Part shown: one piece after another, positions 1 through 13,168 of the stretch | How positions within the stretch are numbered: position 1 is the stretch's first letter | Layout: every line of letters begins with the position of its first letter | NCBI GenBank assembly: GCA_963930655.1 | Contig: OZ005621.1 | Coordinates: 3,335,001 to 3,399,000 of the forward strand | Source: Myrica gale | Lineage: Eukaryota > Streptophyta > Magnoliopsida > Fagales > Myricaceae | DNA length: 64,000 nt | Direction: 5' to 3' | The notes under the pieces: generated by a model | What the model saw: only the letters and a program-made list of their open reading frames with translations | Databases searched by the model: none | Told to the model about the DNA's origin: nothing | Translations under genes and position numbers: made by a program

Positions 1-2448
1 ATCCTCAACTATGACTTCAGTTGCTTTGTCCAAATCTACAGTACCTGTAGAAATTTAATTGAAGCCTAAACATTACTAGACACAGAAACAAGCTAGAATA
101 CATAGAAAATGATAATGATGATTAATTGGATAGCAGAGAGTATAGTACCTTTAGGACTCATCTCATCACTAGCTGAAGCAAAGGTTCCTTCCACTCCATT
201 ATCTGGGAAAAGATTCTCAGAGACATTTTGTTTTGAGTGAAGAGCTTCTATGTTATTAACAAGGCTGTTAGAAATGCAAGATGGACTCTCTAGGATTTGT
301 GTTGCCTGACCTAGAAGGCTGACACTGTTCTCTCTTTTGGGAGACCATTTATTTGATTTGACCTTCTGAATTTCGCAACAGGCAGAAAACCTCATCTGTC
401 CAGTTCCAAATTTATCCTCCCAGTCTCTTGCAGGACTATCCATGGGAGACACGTTGTACTCAGGAAGAGAGAGGATCCTCCCCAAGGATTTAGGAACCTG
501 TTTGCTTGAAAAATCTACACCTTCGTCCCCGTTGCTCAGCATATCACATAGAGGTTTTTTGGCTTCAATGTAGATATCAGTTACCCTTTGCTTCAGATAA
601 CTATCAGTTTCATGTTCCACACTTATTTCAGAATCTTTCAGTTGACCCGTCTTTTCTCCTTTCTTGACACCAATGGCAGGTTTGACACTTCTTTCAATGT
701 AGGAAGACTCTTTACTGGGAGAAAATTTCCCGGAGTTCCCCTTATCAATACCTCTTTTGCTATCTCCAAAACTTCGAAGATCACGACTAGAAGCAGCCAC
801 AGTAGAGATTCCATTACATTCCTTCCCCCTAGCACTTTTCCACTTTCTTTTAATTTCAGCAAGAAAAAAATTTGTACCAACTCTCCCAGCTGGCCCTTTA
901 TCCCCAACAATGTAATAAGGTTTTGGTGCTGAGCCAAAACTACTTTCACTTCTGGAATTTTGCAAGCCTGGTGGCCCAGGTTTCAGAATAACAATTCTAT
1001 TTGAAGCTTCAGAATTCTCATTTTGCTTTAGCGGAGTTTTTTCCTGTGCCCTGACCTTTCTCCTGAAAAAGCTACGCTGATGCTTCCGATTGACAAGCTG
1101 GCCAGATTGTTCCAAACTACCAAGCTCCAGTTCTGACAAGTGTGTCTTGGGTTCATCTCCTTTCTCTTTCCGAGTATCCTGAAAGTTCAAAGCATATTTC
1201 GCCAACGGTGAGTTTGGGTCTTGTATTAGTTTCTGCAACAATTCCTCGTCTGACCTTAAAATCTCAAGTGCACAAGTGAGTTCTTTGGGGTGGCAAATAT
1301 TCCCATTTTCCTTGAGATGTTTTGAGTTAATACACTTGTGATTTATAAGCTCCTTGATTGCCTGGTCATGCCTCATAGAACCTAAACTCTTCTGATGGAT
1401 CCATTGACTGAACTCCTCTATTATTTCATCTATACAAACATTTCCTATCGATTGTTTCTCAGCATTCTGATTGCAAGAGCATCCAAATTCCATTTTTTTA
1501 GCAGCATCCAAGTCATTATTGTCCATATCATGGCTTTTCTTGCGACTCTTTGTTGTTCTTTTGCTCTCTGTCTTTATGTTGCTTTCATGTCCTGACTTGC
1601 TCCATTTTTGTTCAACTTCAGCATCACTGTTCTCCTTCTTCAGGTTCTGCTCACTGAGCATCTCCTCTTCTATGAGCTTCTTCACACTGGGCTTACCAGC
1701 ATCAGCTGTCACCACTGCTGTCGTGCTCTCATCACCATTCTGAAATGTTTATAATTTAGCTAGCATCAAAATAATGTGCAGGTAACTTACTGCACGAGAT
1801 AGTACCAATTAAAGTTACTAATTTCACATTCTATTTGGATACGGGGCTAAAATGACAAGACTTACAAGAGTGCCCTGATGATTGCCATCTAAATCAGTCA
1901 ACACCTCAAACTTGTTCCTTGAATATCCAGCACCTGCGGCCAAGAAATTTCACTAATTTTGAGGTATGTCTGGTGCGTTTTAACAACTTCCATGGAAATT
2001 CACTACTCCTTAACATTTAATAACAACTGGGAAAACTAGAATAATCTAAATTTGACAAGTTCAACTAGCCCCTATGTTCCTTGCAATAATTTCTACAAAC
2101 TGCAAATCCTGACATCATGACTGAACAGGCCTACTTCCCTTTTCATTTCCGTCAGTTAACTTTTTTAACAAAATAGAATTAAAGAAAGCCTTGCTTGGTG
2201 AAAATAACATTTTTTTTTCAAACAAAAGCTTTCCATACACATATTTCATATAATATGTTCTAATTGTAAAACTCTGTATGTTAAACCAAGTTCTTACCAG
2301 CCGCATGACTACTCCCAGGCTTCCTATCTGAAAGCAACCTTTTAGTTGAGCGACCCTGGCGGAAGTCAAAGAGACTGATCAAGCCCCACATACAGCCAGA
2401 CTGATTCTTTTCATACCGGACAGGGCGACTTTGGGACCTCTTCCCCAT
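1..2448 (-). CDS. TRM-like (DUF3741/DUF4378 family) protein, N-terminal part, runs off left edge
   Basis: Four coding exons read on the minus strand: 2448-2298, 1933-1866, 1739-149 and 44-1 (continuing outside). All three introns are GT-AG and the phases join without stops. The start is the ATG at 2448, giving MGKRSQSRPVRYEKNQSGCM, a typical N-terminus of this family, followed by a CMWGLISLFDFRQGRSTK-type motif. The long third exon carries a DUF3741-like stretch (DPNSPLAKYALNFQ), an IVILKPGPPGLQNSRSE block and a block ending SLGRILSLPEYNVSPM, all family signatures. Relatives are TON1-recruiting-motif proteins acting at cortical microtubules and the preprophase band; that role is inferred from the family. 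The C-terminal DUF4378 would lie beyond position 1. Which TRM paralogue it is cannot be decided here. Confidence 0.85.
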
Positions 2449-4200
2449 GATGAATGAGGGATTCTTGAATTTTACTTGACTTTGTTCAATCAAAACTCCA
2501 CACTAGTACTGGCAACGTCCTCAAAGCTGATATACAGAAAATTGAAATAAATAAACTATGTTAAAAGGAAATATCAATTGCACCTTCTCAAAAGTGGGGT
2601 CACATTAGCTCCTATACTCGCATCGGATTCAAATAGATTTTCTGTACCGGTCATGCAACTCGTGCTTGAACTAGAAAAATTTCAGTTTTAATAACTGGAA
2701 TGTAAAAAGATCATAGCATCGTAGTTAGTTCTCAATTTGAGTGTAATCGGTGCGAGTAATAGTTCTTCCAAACAAATGAGATGCATAAAATAATTACCTC
2801 AAATTTAGAGCTCTTAAATTCAACGAGGCGATGAACAACAATTGCAGTCGGCCAAATCTATAGAGAACAAGCGAATTCCAGCTTCAACCTCACGCTTTCA
2901 ACTGAGTAGAAGGCAAACCACTAAAACTTTCTTTGGATGGCAAGGTATCAAAGCCTTCTTTTCTCCTCCACAAGCCTTAGATGGCAATCTCACATGGTAC
3001 ACAAAATCTCAATCTTCTGGGAATCTGGTCTTCCCTTCAACGAAAGGAAACACCTCAGATAAATGTATTCCTCCAAGTTTTGGTGATCCCAAATTGGTCG
3101 CAAGGCAATCGAATTTACACTCAATTTCAGAGAAAGAGACTGATCACTGACCAATTCGGTGGAAAAATGGGATCAAAAGCTTGAGAGACACAAAAACCTC
3201 CTCTTGAACTCAAATATCATAACCTCTATTCAATCCAACTTTGAAGACTTCTGCACACTTGATTGATTATGATAATTTGCACTTTCGCTCTTTACCAAAA
3301 CCATATGAAATCTTTGCTCAATGCAAATTCTAAGCCGCTAAAACAACAATACATAACATGCAAAGCGAGAGTTTCACTTCTCTCCAGTGTACCGCGGAAG
3401 ATCATTAAAAATATAAGGGACTTGAAACACCCGAATCAGTCCTCCAAATACCATAGTCAGAACCGGAAGCTTTTCCCAAACTCTCCGTCGCATGTCAAAG
3501 CTTCAAGCACCAAACTAGACCCTGATTCACCACTAAGGAACCCAAAAAATCAAGCTTTCAAAAACACCCAGGGGAATTTTGTGCAAATTCTAACAAAAAC
3601 AAAGACTTTTCCCATTCGGGAATCTTCTTGTGACAGCGCAAAAGAGAGACCCAAATTGCTTATCCAGCACCGACCCACTATTTTTTATGCAGAATTTCTC
3701 AAATGGGGGCGGCCATTAAAGACTGAGAAAAGTGGTGGTGAGACTGTGACAGGGAGGAGAAAGCTTTACAATGTTGTTGGCTGACGGGAAGAATACGTGA
3801 CAGTTGCCAGTTGGGGTATAGGATTGCTGGGCCCATTAAGAAAGATAGAGAGAGAAAGAGGGGGAAGAGAGAGCTTTGCCAATACGGAAAGTTTGGGCTG
3901 TCTCCATTATCTAACGCTGCAGTTCCATCTTCCACCATCATAAACTCACCACCCCCTTCTGATAATCTCTGCGTGTGAAATTCTCCATCTTTGCTCTTTT
4001 TGCAGGTAGTGCAGGAAATGGTCGAAAGGTTGACGCGTGCGGTTCTTGTAGGATCTTGCGAGCGTTGAAAATTCTGATAGAGATAGCGCAGGCTTACATT
4101 TGTCAATTCATAATATATATGGCAGCAAGAGGGACGACCCTCAAAATCCGTTTCTCTTTTCCGATAATTCAATTGTTTTTTCTTTCCTAACAAACAGCGG
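2449..4200 (-). promoter_or_regulatory. Probable 5' leader and promoter region of the TRM-like gene
   Basis: This 1.75 kb lies upstream of the minus-strand start codon. It has no ORF with recognisable protein similarity. A purine-rich stretch on the + strand around 3840-3880 reads as a CT-rich tract on the minus strand, as often seen in plant 5' leaders. Open frames at 2842-3150 and 3263-3784 have no family features and are taken as chance. Whether the leader contains an intron cannot be decided by eye. Confidence 0.3.
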
Positions 4201-4633
4201 AGTCAAAAATATTTATCACGGAGGAAAATATTTCTCTGCATATATTTTGGTGTACACGGATAAATTATAAGGCGGAACCTGATGAAGCTAAATAGAGTTT
4301 AGCCAAAAATGAAAAAAAAAAAAAGGCTCAACAGAGTGGTACCCTTTTTTTTGGGTAAGATATAAAGTTTTGTTAACATTAAAACCAATTTAATTAATCT
4401 TCTCACGTTTAGAGTAAATAAATATGATTATATATGTACAATTCAATGCATTCAATGTAAGTGTATTATAACATAGATTACGTGTTCTATATAATCAATG
4501 CATGAACCACTATGTAACTGTACGTATTGTGTGTACCTGTTATCAAACCTTTGTTTTTTTCCTTCTTCTCGATATAGTTTTTAGGGGTAATATTATAATA
4601 TGCTATCTAATTATATGTTAAAACCTTAATTTA

Positions 4634-4999
4634 GGAAAATTAGCATTTTAGTCCTGAGGTTTTGAGCACTTTTTTTATTTTAGTCCTTGAGTTTTAACTC
4701 CCAAATTTTTAGTTATTGAGTTTTCTTGTTTTGATGAAACGGTCCTTCTGTCAGTCTGCTGTCCATATGCTTAACGACACATGAAACGGTCGACCGGGTA
4801 TATGTGTTGAAAGTGAGCGGTCAACCGAGTCAAAATTGCAAACGTGTCAAAGAGTTTCGTTAAGTATATGGACGACAGAATGACGAAATGACCATTTCGT
4901 CAAATAATGAAAACTCAAGGACAAAAAAATTGAAAGTTGAAATTGAATGACTAAAATGAAAAAGTGTCCAAAATTTAGGGACTAAAAAGTGAATTTCTC
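4634..4999. repeat. Inverted-repeat MITE-like element (family 1)
   Basis: The left end (ggaaaattagcattttagtcc) is mirrored by the right end (ggactaaaaagtgaatttc), with further mirrored pieces inside. The middle holds the string cttaacgacacatgaaacgg. A diverged relative with almost the same middle lies at 63358-63621. No coding capacity. Confidence 0.6.
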
Positions 5000-6333
5000 A
5001 TTCATTTAATTCCTCTAAATCTTAAAATGTAGAGAGACACTTTTAGAGAGAGAGAGAACGAATAATATGTAAAGTAATTAAAACTATTGGGTGAGAACCT
5101 TTTGTCAATAGGTTCAGCTGAGGCATGACAAGTTAATTCGAAGGCTCTTTGCGATTATTGTTTGACCCATGTCATTATGAAGGTAATGATGGTTATTTTT
5201 TAATTCAAAATTTTTCCTCAATTTTTCTTCCCCAAACAAATGGACCTCTTTCTTCGAAGGCTCTAATCAAAACTATACTTATGAGGGTATATTTTTACTA
5301 TAATAAATCATATAATTACCAACCCACAATATAATAAATAAATAAATAAAAAAGGAAGAAGGACATATTCATGTTACAAGGTTTAGGGAAATGAAATTCC
5401 AATAGGAATACTACGTGGTATCTGTCAAATACCAATAAGATATATATAATAATAAGAACAAAGGATAGATAGCTTGTTGAAAAACCATATTCCTATGGAT
5501 TATTATCGTGTTCTTGCCGGTGACTCGTGTTATGGAGTTGTATCCTGAAAGCAACATTTGTTATATATGTACGTAGCGGTTGAATGGTCTGAGTTAAGAT
5601 GTTTTTTAATTAATTATAATTTAATTGGTTCTTTCCTGGACTAGTGGAGTAGAAATTCCTACCATTTTTTTGGGGGTAATTAATAAAAGGTTTTTTAAAT
5701 GTGGTAATTAAACTTTCACAGGCCAGTTGGTGCGATTTTGGAGTTCATATATAACAGCCAGCAATATTTATCTGATAGGGTAACTTCTGAAACCTGATAT
5801 ATTTCCGGTGTTTCTATTTTTCATATGTGAATTTATTTCGTCCCAAGTTCCACCTCGTATGAGAGATCAATTTATAAAATTTGATGCGATATTTTTTTTA
5901 TTAAATATCAGATATTTAAGTTTAAATGTGAGATATGATTATCCATTTATGATGATTTTTATAGTGGACGTAGATCTTGTAGATAGATCCATTTAAATCA
6001 ATTTAATTTTTATATCATATTTTCATATTTATCTTTTAATTATGCACTAATAATCCTGCAGTCATAAATTAAGTATAAATGTTTTAGCTTTACCCTATAT
6101 AGGCTAAGCTATATAAAATACATCAGCCTTTTAGACCAAATCACTTAAATTTATGTTTGTATGCATTATCTTCTAATTATGCACTGAATTTATCTTTCTC
6201 TCACGTCTCACCTCCGCACTCTCCCCCTGAATTTACTCTCTATGGCTAAACCGTTCTTCGTTTCAATGCAATAAAGTGGATAGGACCCCTGACTTTAGTG
6301 ATTCACTGTCCTAGTATTGCAGTAGTTTTTTTA
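5000..6333. other. AT-rich intergenic DNA
   Basis: Nothing recognisable. There are only short open frames without family features, plus A/T runs. Confidence 0.5.
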
Positions 6334-6565
6334 AGGATAAATGCAAAATTGGTCCTTGTGCTATTCGCAAAAATCGATTTAGTCCCTGTGATATGAAAAA
6401 TATTGATTTAGTCCTTGTGATTTCAGAAAGTGATAAAATCAGTCCCTGATGGAGGACCAATAACAGATGAAAATAGAATCACAGGGACTAAATCGATGTT
6501 TTTTATATCACAGAGACTAAATCGATTTTTGAGTATAGCACAAAGACTGATTTTGTATTTTTTAC
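6334..6565. repeat. MITE with long terminal inverted repeats (family 2, copy 1)
   Basis: The left arm (ggataaatgcaaaattggtc) mirrors the right arm, which ends in gactgattttgtatt. The body has the alternating 'gatttagtccctgtgat' pattern on both arms, so nearly the whole element folds back. It is homologous to the better preserved copy at 13169-13400. Confidence 0.65.
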
Positions 6566-6999
6566 TTTTTTTATAAGGAAATCTAGAAGAAAGAAAAAAA
6601 AGCATATTTTCAGCCGAAATTTATTATACGATGGATATTAAGATAAGATAGGACCAGGATCTGCTGCAGTCAGTTTTGTCTATGCTACATGTGAGGAACA
6701 GTTGGCCCTAAAGCAAGCTGCAAGCCTAGCAATTAAACGGTACCACCCCCACAAAAATGAAAGCATTTGGGTCCACATTCCTTTACCAACTTTAATGGCG
6801 ATTTATTTCCCAATTTGAGACGGCCCATATGAGACAACAGGTCCACCAACCCAACTTTCGCTGCATCGTATCCTTCTGACACGTACAAAACATGACAATA
6901 ACAAGGTATGACGTGACAAAAAAAAAACAGAATGCTATTTTCCCTCTAGTCGTTATAATAGGCTCTTGAAGTGCGTAGATTATACGTCACCCACATTAA

Positions 7000-7100
7000 G
7001 GGGCGGACCCAGGCACGCTAAAAAAAAAATTCATGTATATTTTTTTTTTAAAAAAAAAGAAGTGGCCTGGGCCGCCCTGGGTCCGCCCTGGGTCCGCCCC
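7000..7100. repeat. Short hAT-type terminal-repeat element
   Basis: About 100 bp bounded by ggggcggacccagg on the left and its complement cctgggtccgcccc on the right, with an A/T-rich centre. Such GGGGCGGA-CCAGG ends are typical of plant hAT elements. It abuts the broken 3' end of the F-box pseudogene. Target-site duplications are not clear. Confidence 0.5.
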
Positions 7101-7115
7101 TGACTACTGCTTCTT

Positions 7116-7746
7116 CTAAGAATGTGCTCTCAGACTATAAATCTTCACTTCAAAACAGTTTAAAGAGAGTGTCGTGACTCTTACCACCTTATAGTCGTCG
7201 TAAACCGGATCATATCTGAATGCTAATTCGCACCATGAAAGGGAATACCGAGAAGATGGGTTCCAACGCGGAAAAAGCTCACGCTCGAAATAAGGAGGGG
7301 CTTCCAAAGGTTCAAACGGTAACCTTTTGTACTTCCTGATAACTGGGTTCCAAATTGCAATCACGTCCTGCCGTTTATATATACATACATACCAGGCCAT
7401 TGGAACAGCCCAAAATTCTGGTTTTGGATTTTCGACGACGGCGCAGAGGCGGGTAAAGCTTCACGGCCCTGTCGAACGAATCATTTTCTTGAAAGCATGC
7501 CGAATAGAAAGCGGTTGATCGATTCTTGCGGCGTAGAGGATCTTCTGACTTAGAGTGGACGGTTGTCTGGAAGACGAGGGAACGATTCCTCTTGCTTTTG
7601 ATGGAGCGCTTGAGATGCATGTTGATGAAATCCGTATTCTTAATTAGGGCATACCATGTCTTCGAAACGCAAAGAAAACGTACTAGAGGTTTGACGGGCA
7701 GGCGGGAAAGGATTTCGGTGATTAACTCTTGCGAAAGTTTCGACAT
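7116..7746 (-). pseudogene. F-box protein (CPR1/CPR30-like) pseudogene, frameshifted and 3'-truncated
   Basis: From the ATG at 7746 the frame reads MSKLSQELITEILSRLPVKP and continues LVRFLCVSKTWYALI, a clear F-box for SKP1 binding in SCF ubiquitin ligases. It then runs to a GCSNGLVC motif near 7390. There the frame breaks: a 4-bp tandem duplication (tatgtatg on the minus strand, about 7383-7390) leads to a stop, and the homologous continuation (IYKRQDVIAIWNPVIRKYKR) lies in another frame. That second segment is the start of an F-box-associated domain (DPVYDDYKVVRV) and stops at 7116. With about 210 codons against roughly 380-400 in the family, the 3' half is missing, next to the hAT-like repeat. 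Confidence 0.8.
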
Positions 7747-7799
7747 CGAAGCAGGTGGCGCCGCCCCAGATGCGCAGTTAAGCATGTTTTAGCTGGACC

Positions 7800-8770
7800 C
7801 AAAGGCTGCTTTCGGTATTATGCAGTAGTTGACTCAAAGTAAATAGAAATAAGTGAAAGAACTTTTGGACTAATTGGCTATTGCCTCTGCCCACTTGCAG
7901 TAATTTGCAAGGGCATATTATCGGTTTAATCCAACAAAATATCCCCTAGCGAGGTGGGTATTTGAGAATATTGTTCTGTTCCTTTCTCCCCACTCTCACA
8001 TATGACCTTCCTATCAAAGACTCTGCGTGGTAAAGGTTGGGGTTTTGCTGGACAACATGAGGTCTAGGGCAGTGGACAACATAAGCTCGCCCCTGTGTTT
8101 TGAACCAAAAAAATCTTCCCTCTCTCCCTTATGCGATCTTCATTCTCCCGATTGAGTCGACTCCCCTCTCAACCCTCAGGCTCTCTCTCTTCAGCCTTTA
8201 GCTCACCCCGGTGCCTTCACTTCAGCCTTCAGTCTCCGGTCTCTCGAGGTACTGGCACATCAATATTAGCTTCCATCTTTTTTTTTTTGTGAGGCATTTC
8301 ATCAAACATGTCTGTGATAGTGGGGATGATTCATGATTGGCTATCATTTGTTCGGTTGCTGAGAGAAGTAGGTAGAAATAAAAGGAATTGATGTAAAAAA
8401 TGTCTTTTTTTTGGCAGTTTGTTGCCTCAAAAATCAGAATTAGAAAACTTTGATCAGCGAAGTTAGAACTTTATTTGTATTTTACTGTGATCCTCTCCTC
8501 CCCCTCTTCTTCTGACTGAGGCTGCATTATTCTAATCGGATTATGCATGTCAATTTGAGTTTAAATTTTTACCATTTTTTTTAAGGATTTGTTTCTCTTA
8601 AATTTTGGTGCAGATTTTAATTGCGTTGTGACTTTGATGTAGAGTTGGTTGCTAAGAAAGTGTGGGAAATGAAAGAAGTCAGAGTTTTGAATGCAACATT
8701 TTGGTTGTGTTCTGATGCTGTAGAAATTTTGGAAAATGAATAAAAAAAAAGTAGGGGAAAAGTGAATTTA
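7800..8770. other. Intergenic DNA, probably decayed transposon interior
   Basis: No coding similarity was seen. It contains a CT-rich stretch near 8110-8250. It may be the degenerate body of the hAT element whose C-terminal coding part follows, but no motif proves this. Confidence 0.3.
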
Positions 8771-8779
8771 GGATTTTGA

Positions 8780-9274
8780 ATGCTGAATTATTCTGGGCTT
8801 CAAGATATTGGATCTCTTGCTGTGAAGATGGTTGAGACCAGAAAGAATATTTTGTATTCATTGGTTTATCTTCATATTACGTTGGCATTGGTCTTACCGG
8901 TTACGACTGCAACCGTTGAGAGAGTGTTCTCTACGATGAAAATTATCAAGACTGATTTGCGTAATAGGATGAGAGATGATTGGATGAATGATTGCATAGT
9001 AGTGTACATCGAGCGGAAATTTTTTGAAACTATTGAGAACGAAGCCATTTTGCAACGTTTTCAGAAGATGCACAACCGTAGGATCCAATTGTCCCCTCTC
9101 AGTTGTAGTATATAGTACGGTATGGGTAATTCAATATTTTTTAATGTTTTTAGTCTTTAATGTTTTGATATTATAACTCTAAGACAATTTTTTACATTAC
9201 GTATGAAAAAAAAAATCAGTCATTTTGCTTTAAAAGTCCGTCCGGGTTGATTTTGATTCCTGGTTCTGTCACTG
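8780..9274 (+). pseudogene. hAT transposase C-terminal remnant plus right terminus
   Basis: The frame 8780-9115 contains LALVLPVTTATVERVFSTMK followed by LRNRMRDDWMNDCIVVYIER. This is the hAT dimerisation (hATC) region of the zinc-finger/MYM-type hAT transposases. Only about the last 110 residues remain; the BED/TTF zinc finger and catalytic DDE part are absent upstream. About 130 bp downstream, 9245-9274 resembles an hAT terminus (gattcctggttctgtcactg). The element is non-functional in its present state. Confidence 0.75.
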
Positions 9275-9587
9275 CCTACATATGTGGTTATATTCAAATT
9301 TCGGAATCTGCAGACTGCAGGAGGGAAATTAGGAATATTCGTCGATATAAATATTTATTTTGTTTCCAAGTGAACGAACGCCATTGTTTGTTCGTGTCAA
9401 GTGAAAAGGAGATTCGAAAGCTACCAAACAGGGACCCAAATTATAAAACCCAGCACCAAATCGATTGCTTAATCACTCGCATTAGGGTGCAGCTTGTTAA
9501 GATAGTGACCTATGAAGAGTTTAATATGATTTCTGTTGTCTCAAACACCTGCAGTAGTTTTAACTACAACGAGAGAGAGAGAGAGAG

Positions 9588-9739
9588 CGAGGTCTGTGTC
9601 TCTCTGCATGCCAATGTTGAGGCAGCTTTCTCCTTGCTTGCTCTCAAAGATATTCAGAAAAATATGAACGAGGTCTGTGTCTCTGCATGTCAACGTTGAG
9701 GCAGCTTTCTCCTTGCTTGCTCTCAAAGATATTCAGAAA
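9588..9739. repeat. Tandem duplication, about 80-bp unit, two copies
   Basis: The stretch starting cgaggtctgtgtctc at 9588 recurs at 9669. Both contain gaggcagctttctccttgc and end in ctcaaagatattcagaaa. The copies differ by a 2-bp indel and a few substitutions. It is preceded by a short (ga)n tract. The ORFs that cross it show no protein similarity. Confidence 0.85.
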
Positions 9740-12700
9740 ATTTCAGAAAAAGGAAGAAGGACGTTGTGGGTTTGGGATGGGATTCCTGGACCACGACAAG
9801 CATCCAATATTTGATCTAGTTCAATGATTATGCCACCAACTTTCCATCAGCGTGCATGGGACCCAGTTGGGAACAGGGAAACCACTTAAATTTTTGCCCT
9901 ATCCGTTCTGCATTTTGTGGGAAGAATTTTGTAGTTACCCTCTTTAGAAAACGACCAGGGTTTGTTTTGGGGACTTAGATCACAAGCTAGCTAGCTTTCA
10001 TAATTGCATTCATTTGGTGCAAAATTATGAAAGTTCAGCAGCAAATATGACAATAACAGCAAAAAAAAAAGAAAAGAAAAAGAATTGATCGCTGCAGAGG
10101 GATGCAAAATTTCCACAAGATATTTACTGTGATGGAACAGGCCGTCAAGTTGAGGTCAGTTTATGGTGATGGATAACCAGTACCTGTCTTATTTATAAAT
10201 TGTCTCTTTGCTGATTCTGGTAAACCAAGCAAGATCAGAAAAAACTATTTTATCTTTTTTATGGTTGTGATGCATGCTAGTTTGATCAGGAGGTTATGCA
10301 ATGCTTATCCCGGAAGATGAGTAATTGCCTGTTTAATTAAGGCTAATTTAGGTTTACTTAAGGCAGTGGAAATAATCATGAAACTTGTGATGAAATCCAA
10401 ATCCAAATGTCATTTCCCTTATCCCAACTGGGGCTTCTCAACTTTTTGACTATGAATAGGGCTTCTTAGGGTTTTTCTCCAAGCTTCTAGTCCACCGGAC
10501 ACTCCCTCTTCCAACCATTCTCTTTTTAACATTGGATGCTCTCTCTTTTGAAAACCCAATACTTTTAATAAAAGGCGTCTCGACATCTCCAGAGAGAAAG
10601 AAACCTAAAGCTCTAGTATTACTCTCAAACTCTCAAGAAAAGCAACGAAGGTTACAAGAGGTGGCAAATACTTTTAACATATATGAACGATCATGAGTTG
10701 GCCGGCCAACTAAAGAAGCAAGTGGAATAATGATGACCCATAGTATATGGAAAAAAATTCGGTGTATTTTGTTTTTTACCATACGTTTGCTTTCAGCTAG
10801 TTTTGCTATGATTTGGGCACAATTAGCTGGTAGGATCATCTAGATCATGATGGAATGGGATTATGGGACCCCTTTTGATAGTGGGTAAAGTTGCACGAGA
10901 GTCGAGGATTTCAAGAAGAAAGTTCTTCGGTTCAATCACCTGCAGTCACATAAGTTAAAGAAGCAAGCTGGGGCCTAGCTTTTGTGCATGCTAATCCAAG
11001 GCCTTATATATAATTGACTTGTGACAGAGAAATTGAAGAATTGGGTACCGTTCTAATCCCCTCCTAATAAGACAAGGCAGACGTCATTTGGGAAATTTAA
11101 ACAAAAGGTTTGTTCAGTAATGAACTTTCCAGCCCCCCAATCGTTGGGGGAGGATAGTAATTCTATAGTGTTTGGTGGTGTTGTATAATTGAGGATTGCC
11201 TTGTAAGTCGCTTCTTTGAAAACGCAAATGAACACTAAAATGACGTCGCTTTTACAAATTAATAAGGACAGGCAGGAAATAGCCGTGTGGGCCGGCGCCT
11301 TGGTGCTGAGTGGGCCCGGATTCGCATATTGCGTCCCATGTGTCGGTTTTTCGAAGGTGGAGCACAGATGGAAAGAACCATGGGGAGTACATTTATTCAA
11401 AAACCCTTAAAAGAATTATATATACTATCATGGAATAAAGGCCCAATTTGAATTTAGATAGGAGCTAACGTGGGCCTTGAACTTTTTCAACCTTGGGCCT
11501 TGGAGGTTTAGATTTTGGAAGACTGGCCGATGTTAGTTTGTGGGCTTTCTTATGGCATCGATACTTTTAAGTGTGGGCTTTGTAGCTTAATCCAAGATTG
11601 GGCTCAAAACCTGACCATGCTCCAGGCTAAGGTTTGAGATTTTACAAAACCATTGGTTTATTCAGTCCCGTGGTTCCATCACCGGAAAATGGAAACCGAG
11701 ATTGGGCTCCAGTGCCCATTGGTCCTTCAAAAATATGGTTTCGATTTTTCAATTGAGAAAAGTCTTTCTCAGATTACCGGAATATACTCAAAACGTTCGA
11801 ATATCCTCAGTGATCCAAACAGAGGAATTTCTGAAGGAAAATTCTAACCTGTGTTGAGGAGTAAAGTGGGAGACGGAAAGTAGATTGGCATTCTCCATTG
11901 GTCTTCAGCTTCATCGATTTGATTCCTCGATTTGAAAGGTCCGTCGAGAGTCGACTATATGGATGAAACACTAAGTCATCAGGGATGAAATCTGTATGTG
12001 AATGGAAGCAATCGGTCTCTGAGTGTATGAATTTTCTCCGAAATGCAGAGACTACGAGCATAAGCCAAAGAAATGTTGGAGGCTCATAAGAGAGGCGTGG
12101 CGGTGAAAAGGGAAATCTGCGGCTGTTTGCTTTGGGGTTTCGGATTACAGGCCCAGATCGCTTACACATATAGGTTTGTCCTCTGGGCTGGACCGTAGTT
12201 CAACAAAAGTCCAAGATTTGTGGATCGGGCGTACTGAAGACCGTCTTTTCCGGTCCAAAAAGAATGAATCAACATTCAACACTGAAAGATTTTGTGGTAG
12301 AATGGGTCGTCCTTGTTGAATTGAAAAAGGTTAATACTTCAATGTTCGATGAACGCGTTTCTTTGTTCTGTTTGGTGGCAGAAATATAACTGGCACAGGC
12401 GCTTATAATGACAGCAATATTACTGTCACAGATTCACAGCAATGTTTCAATTGGTCCTTCTCAATCCCTTCTAAATACTTGGATACTTTCGATCCGTCGA
12501 AATAGCTAGTTCCGTGGGGCTTTGCTTGCGAGAACAAAAGAAAACGTCAAAAGAAAACGTCAAAAGTCCTCTATATTAATCGTGGACCGAACCATCATTT
12601 CATTTGATTCCTCGTAATTTGGTAGGCTGATGACCCTGCAAAAATTAGGATAACAATTAATTAATGCGGTTTTAATTGGCCGTCGGAAATATCCCAAAGT
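9740..12700. other. Intergenic DNA without recognised genes
   Basis: About 3 kb with only short open frames (for example minus-strand 11053-11400 and 11807-12169, plus-strand 11653-11847). None carries a recognisable motif. Some sub-regions (11250-12200) are less AT-rich than their surroundings and might be decayed coding or transposon DNA; I cannot identify a family. Confidence 0.35.
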
Positions 12701-13009
12701 ACAATACTGGAAAAGTCTTCTTTTCTCGAAAAACAATCAAAGTATTAAAAACTTATAAACATAACAAAAATAAAGACAACAAGACGAACACAACAAAATG
12801 ACAATCGAACGGATAAGATGAACCACTATAAATTTCATGCAAGGCAGAGGGAGTGGTGGCCGGACACAGTAGGCAGAGCTACTAGGACCTGAATAAGCCG
12901 GGAAAGTGCCACAATCGGCGCGTAGCAAGACCCAACAAAGAGTCGGAAGAGAGTCACAAGGACTCGGATAAACCTACGGAAGGGGCGGACACACAACCAC
13001 AAAATACAA

Positions 13010-13112
13010 CAAACTACAAGCCCTAAATAGAGGGACAGACCCAAACGGGCGAAAACACAACAAAACACAAGCGCTAAATAGAAGGGCAAGCCCAAACAGG
13101 CGATAACATAAC
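13010..13112. repeat. Imperfect direct repeat, about 50-bp unit
   Basis: Two diverged units share the order 'ctaaatag-a-ggg-ca-acccaaac-ggcga-aaca'. They sit inside an A/C-rich region (about 12730-13130) that reads as T/G-rich on the minus strand and has no recognised coding content. Confidence 0.5.
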
Positions 13113-13168
13113 ATATGACTAGCCCTAAACAAAGTCTTACTTTGGTAGATTTATATGTATAAGAAGAA

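Noticed and set aside
588..932. Plus-strand frames inside the TRM-like exon
   Set aside because: Shadows of the minus-strand coding exon 149-1739.
3263..3784. 173-codon frame upstream of the TRM-like gene
   Set aside because: No recognisable motif; it lies in the probable leader/promoter of the minus-strand gene and is best explained by chance.
12835..13095. Hydrophobic minus-strand frame that looks like a membrane protein
   Set aside because: It is a T/G-rich reading of an A/C-rich imperfect tandem repeat; the hydrophobicity comes from base composition.
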